The notes under the pieces are model-generated. The model saw nothing but the letters and a program-made list of their open reading frames with translations, was not told the DNA's origin and did no database searches. This document shows, one piece after another, positions 58,252-64,000 of a stretch of 64,000 nt of DNA (positions within the stretch are counted from its first letter, which is position 1; each line of letters opens with the position of its first letter). Position numbers and translations under genes: made by a program. This stretch comes from Hippasteria phrygiana (Eukaryota > Echinodermata > Asteroidea > Valvatida > Goniasteridae): contig JAZGUH010000370.1 in the NCBI GenBank assembly GCA_037893225.1, positions 248,001 through 312,000 on the forward strand, written 5' to 3'.

Positions 58252-59475
58252 CACTCGGACCGACAAACAAACAGACCACGCTATGCAGTCGATCATGTAG
58301 TGCTTAGACTGACTGCCAGGAATGTGCCAAACTCTTGATAGCATATCGTTCTGAATGAGACGCTTAGAAGACCACCACGCTATAGAGTACCGAAGTGATG
58401 ACGTCAATCAATGCAATGTTTGGAACCAGAATACATTCTAAACTGCATGTGTTTGAAACCATTGCCACGGCAACTGACGTCAGACTTCGGTACTCTATGA
58501 GCTCCGTGCACAACTACCCCCTCAGCTGAAAGAAAAGGCGAGTTGGGGGGTCAATATCGACGCCATCTTACCTGACTTCAATTTAAGTGTCTGGTTCCCG
58601 CAGTGATATTCTTATTGAAAACTCAATTATCGAGAGTCGGCAAACAGACAAAGCATTCCCACTGGTATACGAGTATCAAATGAACGAGGAGTGCAGTGCG
58701 TAATACCAACGACGTACTCCCCACGGAAGTGCGGTTGCTATGTGGACAGCGCCCTCTTTTGTTGGCGCACGGAGCCCATAGTCCCTACTCTTGATCACAC
58801 AGCATTTGCACCGGGTATCGACCAGGTCGATACGACCAATCAGTTCTTATCTCCGACCGTTACAGCACTTGAAATGTCAAGGTGGCGTGCCTTCAACTGT
58901 TACGTGCTTGGATTTGATAGAGCAGCTAATCGCTTAAAGGCTACCGTCATTCACGAAGTACTTGGATTGACAAAGCAGATTGTCCACGTGTCCACGGTGG
59001 GCAGCAATTGTGCGTGCAAATCGCTCTAGAGCTTGAAAGTCGTCCATTGCATGTGATTGGTAAACAATCCAAATCTTTTTGTATTTTTATGGAACTCCAA
59101 CTTTTTTTTATGAAAGCCACTCTTGGTAAAGTGCTACAACAGAGATGGTGAGGTTGACCACATTTTTAGGTTGCTAGCCCTACTACCACCCTTATAGTTT
59201 TCCTGGGTCCAGATCAATGATGTAGTCAAGAGCATCACAAGACCTTGCAAGACCAACACAAGACCTTCAGTCTTAATTCAAGTCTTAACCCTAACCCTCC
59301 AGGGCATGTTTGCTGGAACCCTGCCAGATGCATCAGATTGCATACTTTGTCACATTGACTTGTGTGCAGAGTGCAGCAAGGTCAAGTTGTCAGCACAGAT
59401 GCACTGTGCTGTGTCTGGCAGGGTTAGGGTTAAGCTATTCAAATGAACTGTAATAAAAGCATTAATTTGTCATGG
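58252..59475 (+). other. 3' UTR candidate
   Basis: Begins after the stop and is non-repetitive to about 59100. The first AATAAA I see is at 59452-59457, but it lies inside a transposable-element insertion (59214-59935). Another AATAAA at 61278-61283 lies in a unique stretch beyond a MITE. The true cleavage site is not determined. Confidence 0.35.
59280..59436. mobile_element. Small MITE with telomere-like ends
   Basis: CTTAACCCTAACCCT on the left and GGCAGGGTTAGGGTTAAG on the right as inverted repeats, 157 bp. Confidence 0.7.
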
Positions 59476-59513
59476 TTTATGCCTGTTACTGCATGGTGCC
59501 TATAACAAGCTGG

Positions 59514-59905
59514 TCTTGTGCCTAGTCTTGTGCCTGGTCTTGTGCCTGGTCTTGTGCCTGGTCTTGTGCCTGGTCTTGTGCCTGGTCTTGTGCCTGGTCT
59601 TGTGCCTGGTCTTGTGCCTGGTCTTGTGCCTGGTCTTGTGCCTGGTCTTGTGCCTGGTCTTGTGCCTGGTCTTGTGCCTGGTCTTGTGCCTGGTCTTGTG
59701 CCTGGTCTTGTGCCTGGTCTTGTGCCTGGTCTTGTGCCTGGTCTTGTGCCTGGTCTTGTGCCTGGTCTTGTGCCTGGTCTTGTGCCTGGTCTTGTGCCTG
59801 GTCTTGTGCCTGGTCTTGTGCCTGGTCTTGTGCCTGGTCTTGTGCCTGGTCTTGTGCCTGGTCTTGTGCCTGGTCTTGTGCCTGGTCTTGTGCCTGGTCT
59901 TGTGA
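59514..59905 (+). repeat. Perfect 12-bp minisatellite, about 32 copies
   Basis: TGGTCTTGTGCC repeated with only one variant (near 59521). The unit is an extension of the right TIR of the enclosing element (GGTCTTGTGATGG). Confidence 0.97.
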
Positions 59906-60742
59906 TGGTCTCGACTACATCACTGATTCCATGATGTTTTTTCTGATGTCATTCTACAGTGTGGTTAAAAAAACCTACAACTTTTTTGGAGGAAAAATAT
60001 CTCGGAATTTGGGAAATATGGCAAAATCTTTGTGCTATATGATGAAACTTGCATTAAAAAGAAAACTCAAATTAGAAAAATGGCATCGGTTAAAAGAAAA
60101 ATGGCAAAAAGACAGATTGTCCACACAAAAGTCTATAGGAGTCATGCATGTTACAATGATTGATACTCATACATTGTAGGTCCACCCAGGATGGAAGTAA
60201 TAAGTATTCACTAACAAAAGCAACAAAAGAAACAAAAGCACAACATAACAAACACTTCAACTGTTCTATTGTGTCAAATGCTATTCACTGTAAACACTTA
60301 TTTTTATCATTGACAGAGGGGATGACTGTGATCAATGTAGGCCTACATGTAGTTTCATTTATTGGAGTTTGAGTTTGTGCACGCGGTGCTAAAATGTATT
60401 TTGTCTGCCAAATTCCATTAATTTGCGTGTGGACAAACTGGTTTTTGACCATTTTAAAAAATATCGACGACATTTCTGTATTTGAGCTTTGTTTTTAACA
60501 CAATTTGCACCATATACAACAAAGACGTTGTAGTTGACAAGTATGTTAAAACAATTTGACCACGGTTCCCCAATTCCGAGATATTTTCCATTAAAAAGTG
60601 TGTAGTTTCTTTTTAACCACACTGTACTGTAGTCGTACGGTGTGTGACTACTTTGTACATGTGCTGTGGACACACGTAGCAGATAATGAAAGCATAGAAC
60701 ATCACTACCACAAACTGGTCCATACATGTACTTTGATCACAA

Positions 60743-61186
60743 TTAATAAGTATACACCATTTGCTTTGCTGTAATTTTCAGAAATTAATGGATTTGGGGG
60801 TTAGTATTTTATAGGGTGCTAGCAAATACTGTAACACTGACCTGTTTAAAGTTTTGTGTGCACGGATGCTGGGAAAATCGTAGCCTGTGTAGAGAGAAAA
60901 TAATCTGTTGAATGTTCTAGTAGTCTGGTTCCCTGCCCGTATTTTAGACAAAACGGAGCAACTTGTAGAAGTCGGGGAATTATCAGGTCGGGGCACTAGA
61001 CTATTTCCAACGATTGCCTGCCGACAATCGTTGGAAAGCGATTTAAATTTCCACTTTTCTTGAAAACGACAGCACACCAGGTGCCATAATTTCACAGGAT
61101 GCTTGAGACTGCTGGTCTGGTAAGGTATTTCGTAATAATTCAGTAATTTTTGGGGGAGGTTTGCAAATGATGTATATTACCTTTAA
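60743..61186 (+). mobile_element. MITE family A copy
   Basis: Left AGTATACACCATTTGC, right GCAAATGATGTATATTACC; interior GTAGTCTGGTTCCCTGCCCG. Confidence 0.75.
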
Positions 61187-61548
61187 CTTGGTTTGTTATT
61201 GTCGTTTGCAGGTTTTAGTTCAACACGTTGGTCTGTTCCATGTAAATACAGTCTACAGTTTTAACAGCCATTTACTAAATAAAAAAAAAATACTGTGTTA
61301 AGTCTGTACATATCGCACATTATATATTTTTTAATGGATGTGAGAAGTTTCCCTTCATATTGTGCATTTTAAAGTCAGATGTTTCTTATAAATTAAGACT
61401 ACTGTACATAGCAATTTCAAAGGTTTTAAAGATACTGTTCGTTTGTACTTTGCCAATTTTAGTTTTTACTTGAATCCAACTTGCTCACTAAAAAATATAG
61501 TTTTCCACGTGTACAGTGTTTATTTGTACCGATGTGTATGTGAGATTC
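61187..61548. other. Unique AT-rich stretch with AATAAA
   Basis: AATAAA at 61278 followed by an A run. Could be a distal 3' end of the DYRK4-like transcript; no direct evidence. Confidence 0.3.
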
Positions 61549-61812
61549 CATAAAGTTGGGTGGGGGTCCAAAAGTGTGACATTTTTTTGGTGTCCCTGTT
61601 ACACCTGACCTGTGTAATTTCCATCAAGTATCATTAAGATTGACTTAACACTATTTTTTACTTGTAGATACATGTACTTTGCTTTACATAATCACTCTTG
61701 GAGATAGAAGGCGTTAAAGAATGTGTCCTGAATGGCAAAATCTTATACATGTCAGATGTAACAGGGGCACCAAAAATGTCACACTTTTAAACCCCAAATT
61801 TATGGAATGACC
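61549..61812 (+). mobile_element. MITE family B, simple copy
   Basis: CCAAAAGTGTGACATTTTT and GGTGTCCCTGTTACACC, core as in 36930-37192, right end CCAAATTTATGGAATGACCC. Confidence 0.8.
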
Positions 61813-62656
61813 CGTATGGCGCCATATTTGCTTAAAGTGCATTTGCTAATTACAAGAGTATGATTGTGTTGGTTTATTGCGGGGTAATATATATATATAG
61901 CAGTTGAAAAAAGGTTATGTTGTTTCTGCAAAAGTTTAAAAGGTCAACAAAAGTTCAATCTCATGGACTGAAGCTTGGCTACAAGGAAGCGTCTGAATAG
62001 TCTAAACATTCCTGTTCTGAAGAAAGACACTGACAGTTTGGGAGACCACCGATGGTATTGTGGAGGTAGCACGTTCACATCCTCAGACGCAGGGCATTTC
62101 TCAAACCCTGGCTTGGGCTCGGGCTTCAGCTTCGCGTAATTTTATGTCCCCAGATTTGGCAAGATCTTGGGTACTGTTTTTGCTACATGTATATCAAAGT
62201 CTGATGTTTTAATCTGGAGCCAGAGTCTGTTAATATATTTACGTATTCAAGGCTTCAGATTGGCAATGGGACTGGGGAATAGGTGGAGACGAAGCCCAAA
62301 CCGAAGCCAAGGTTTGAGAAACGCCCGGTAATGGATAACCTGTACACAAAGACCAACAAGTGGGGTTGCATTGTTCTTACTGTATGACGACCCCACAATA
62401 CTGTCAAACTCTTCCCATACTGGATTGCGTGGTAATCCTAAGCTGTTCACAGGGGGAACAACAATTGGAACACGTAATGTTCTTATTGGAATATTCCAGT
62501 TCCAACTTAGACGCTCCCAAAACTATACTGCCTATACCTGATGTGCTAGTTACTATTTATTCCCGACTGCATGTTTTCCCCAAAATGTAACTTTAACCAC
62601 ATTGCCCAGGAAAAAGTCATTGGAGAGGCCACTCCCTCTCTTTTGAGACGTTCGCC
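61813..62656. other. 3' flank; short SINE remnants
   Basis: GACACTGACAGTTTGGGAGA near 62025 is the S1 upstream segment without a tRNA head. An inverted pair TTTCTCAAACCCTGGCTT (62097) and AGGTTTGAGAAACGCCC (62310) suggests an old TIR element. Confidence 0.5.
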
Positions 62657-62885
62657 ATTAGCCTTTTAGAGGTATGGCGGACACAATAGGAGGGCGCTAT
62701 TTGATTTGGGTATAAAACATTTTGAAACCACAAATTCCAGTGAAAGTCAGAATCAGATATTGTTTTGAGTTAAAGTACAATCCATAGTACAATCCATAGA
62801 TCATGCTTAATCTTCACCTTTGAAATTTCCTGTGGTTTCACAACGCCCTCTCCTATTGTGTCCGCCATACCTCTAAAAGGCTAAT
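62657..62885. mobile_element. MITE with 40-bp TIRs
   Basis: ATTAGCCTTTTAGAGGTATG on the left and its complement on the right, nearly perfect for 40 bp. Terminal TA at each side would fit a Tc1/mariner-type target. Confidence 0.75.
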
Positions 62886-62946
62886 TGGATACATTGGGGG
62901 TAAACTCCACCCACCCCTTTCATAGACTCAATTCACCCAATGTATG

Positions 62947-63141
62947 CAAGGGCGGATCCAGAACACAATTTTTGGGGGCTAAACTTTTTTTTTGCAATTT
63001 TTTTGGGAGGGGCCAAAAAAATGTGTGGGTGTACGCAGTGGCTGCTTTTTTGCGATGTCAGTTAAAAAAAAAAATAGTTTAGTTTTTTTTGGGGGGGGGG
63101 GATGGGCCCCTTTGCCCCCCCCCCCCCCGGATCCGCCCTTG
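62947..63141. mobile_element. hAT-type MITE
   Basis: 195 bp, CAAGGGCGGATCC and GGATCCGCCCTTG, exact 8-bp duplication AATGTATG (62939-62946, 63142-63149). Interior rich in G and C runs. Confidence 0.85.
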
Positions 63142-63489
63142 AATGTATGAGAAATTATACAAAGTTGGCAAAGCTCTAGAAAGGCCGCTCAGAAGATTTT
63201 GTCTTGCTTAAAGGTGTGATGCAGTATTGGCAGAGCTGACAACAGGGTTTCAGGCAGTGTTCTCGTGTTCTCGTGTACATGAAATAGACCTGTGAAAGTT
63301 TGAGCTCAATCAGTCATAGATCATCCAAGTCAAGTCGGTATAGAAAACTGTTCTGTTAAAAAGCGATTTTGTGCACGTTCGTGTGCTTAATTTGATTGTT
63401 GAAATCGAAAATGTTTGGAGGTCTTCAGGTACAATTTTCTCGAAGATGACAGAAAATTTGGGTACTGGCACCATCTTTATAAACGGTTT

Positions 63490-63655
63490 TCATTCTCATA
63501 GTGTACAAAGAAAACTGGCAGGAGCGGGATACGAACCTGCGACCTCCGGAATACCGTACCGGCGCTCTACCAACTAAGCTATCTTGCGGCCTATGTTGGT
63601 GGTCTCCCAAATTGCCAGTATCCTTGTTCGGGTGGGCGCTTTTGATTAGTTTCAG
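63490..63655 (-). mobile_element. S1 SINE, reverse
   Basis: GGGATACGAACCTGCGACCT, CTCTACCAACTAAGCTATCT, then the upstream segment GGTGGTCTCCCAAATTGCC. Confidence 0.75.
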
Positions 63656-63689
63656 TTCGTTTATTGCAAAAGCCCATTAGCGCCAAGCA

Positions 63690-64000
63690 AAAAAAGATTA
63701 TCGAATCCGTTATTACGGATTTATAATCTGTTATTACGGATTCACAATTACGTTGAATCCGTAATAACAGATTGTGAATCCGTAATAACGGATTCTAAAT
63801 CCTTAATAACTGATTGTGAATACGTAATAACGGATTGTGAATACGTAATAACGGATTGTGAATCCGTAATAACGGACTGTGAATCCGTAAAAACGGACTG
63901 TGAATCCGTAAAAACGGACTTTGAATCCGTAATAACGGATTGTGAATACGTAATAACGGATTGTGAATCCGTAATAACGGACTTTGAATCCGTAATAACG
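63690..64000. repeat. 21-bp palindromic satellite, running off the window
   Basis: About 15 units of AATCCGTAATAACGGATT plus GTG. Each unit is nearly its own reverse complement. The first part (63690-63760) is in opposite phase to the rest. Confidence 0.93.

Larger units (their letters stand above)
59214..59935. mobile_element. GTAGTCGAG-type MITE carrying a 12-bp satellite
   Basis: Left ATCAATGATGTAGTCAAGAG, right CTCGACTACATCACTGAT, a 32-bp TIR with few mismatches. Contains a nested small MITE (59280-59436) and a perfect minisatellite (59514-59905). Confidence 0.75.

Noticed and set aside
59516..59934. ORFs of Leu-Val-Leu-Cys or Pro-Gly-Leu-Val repeats
   Set aside because: Translations of a perfect 12-bp satellite.
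63690..64000. CRISPR array (also considered for 43306-44350)
   Set aside because: No unique spacers between repeats; contiguous satellite DNA in a eukaryotic genome.

Overview
The window looks like a piece of a large, repeat-rich nuclear genome from a marine invertebrate deuterostome. It has long GT-AG introns, very many short inverted-repeat transposons, tRNA-derived SINEs, LINE 3' ends, long homopolymer C/G runs and a great abundance of the ACATGTACATGT motif. The motif richness and the kinase sequence suggest an echinoderm (perhaps a sea star), but this is an inference and the species is not identified. No prokaryotic, plasmid or viral gene organisation is seen.

The only host gene I can support is one multi-exon plus-strand gene for a class II DYRK protein kinase, most like DYRK4. 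I assembled 15 coding exons by splice sites and phase from 11931 to the stop at 58249-58251; they join to about 725 codons without a frame break. Residues 1-166 are a low-complexity N-terminal extension. The DYRK-homology region lies around 167-221 and the kinase domain around 231-527, with an intact glycine loop, K260, E275, H355-C356-D357, D377-F378-G379 and the activation-loop Y389-T390-Y391. An unusual C-terminal tail with 7 consecutive Gln and 11 consecutive His follows.

Layout: 1-11700 is upstream DNA packed with MITE-type elements, including a Mutator-like element at 503-993 with 9-bp target duplications, hAT-type MITEs and a 240-bp hairpin. Exon 1 is at 11931-11971. Introns 1 and 2 (11972-16406 and 16486-31829) hold minisatellites, SINEs, TIR elements, a LINE C-terminal fragment and a decayed duplicate of exon 3. 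Exons 3-6 lie at 31830-35712. Intron 6 (35713-48332) contains a tandem array of the exon 6 3' end with its splice donor, a nested transposon complex at 37773-43105 carrying a mariner/IS630-type transposase, a 1-kb 23-bp minisatellite, and a LINE split by a hAT-like element. Exons 7-15 at 48333-58251 encode the kinase domain and tail. The last 5.7 kb is 3' flank with more MITEs, a 12-bp satellite and a 21-bp palindromic satellite running off the window end.

A theme of the region is that several minisatellites look like expanded ends of DNA transposons (6903-7425, 19860-20708, 59214-59935). Another is that repeat growth has touched the gene itself, at the exon 6 donor and the exon 3 duplicate. 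All element classes are my reading of termini and target duplications; no database search was possible.
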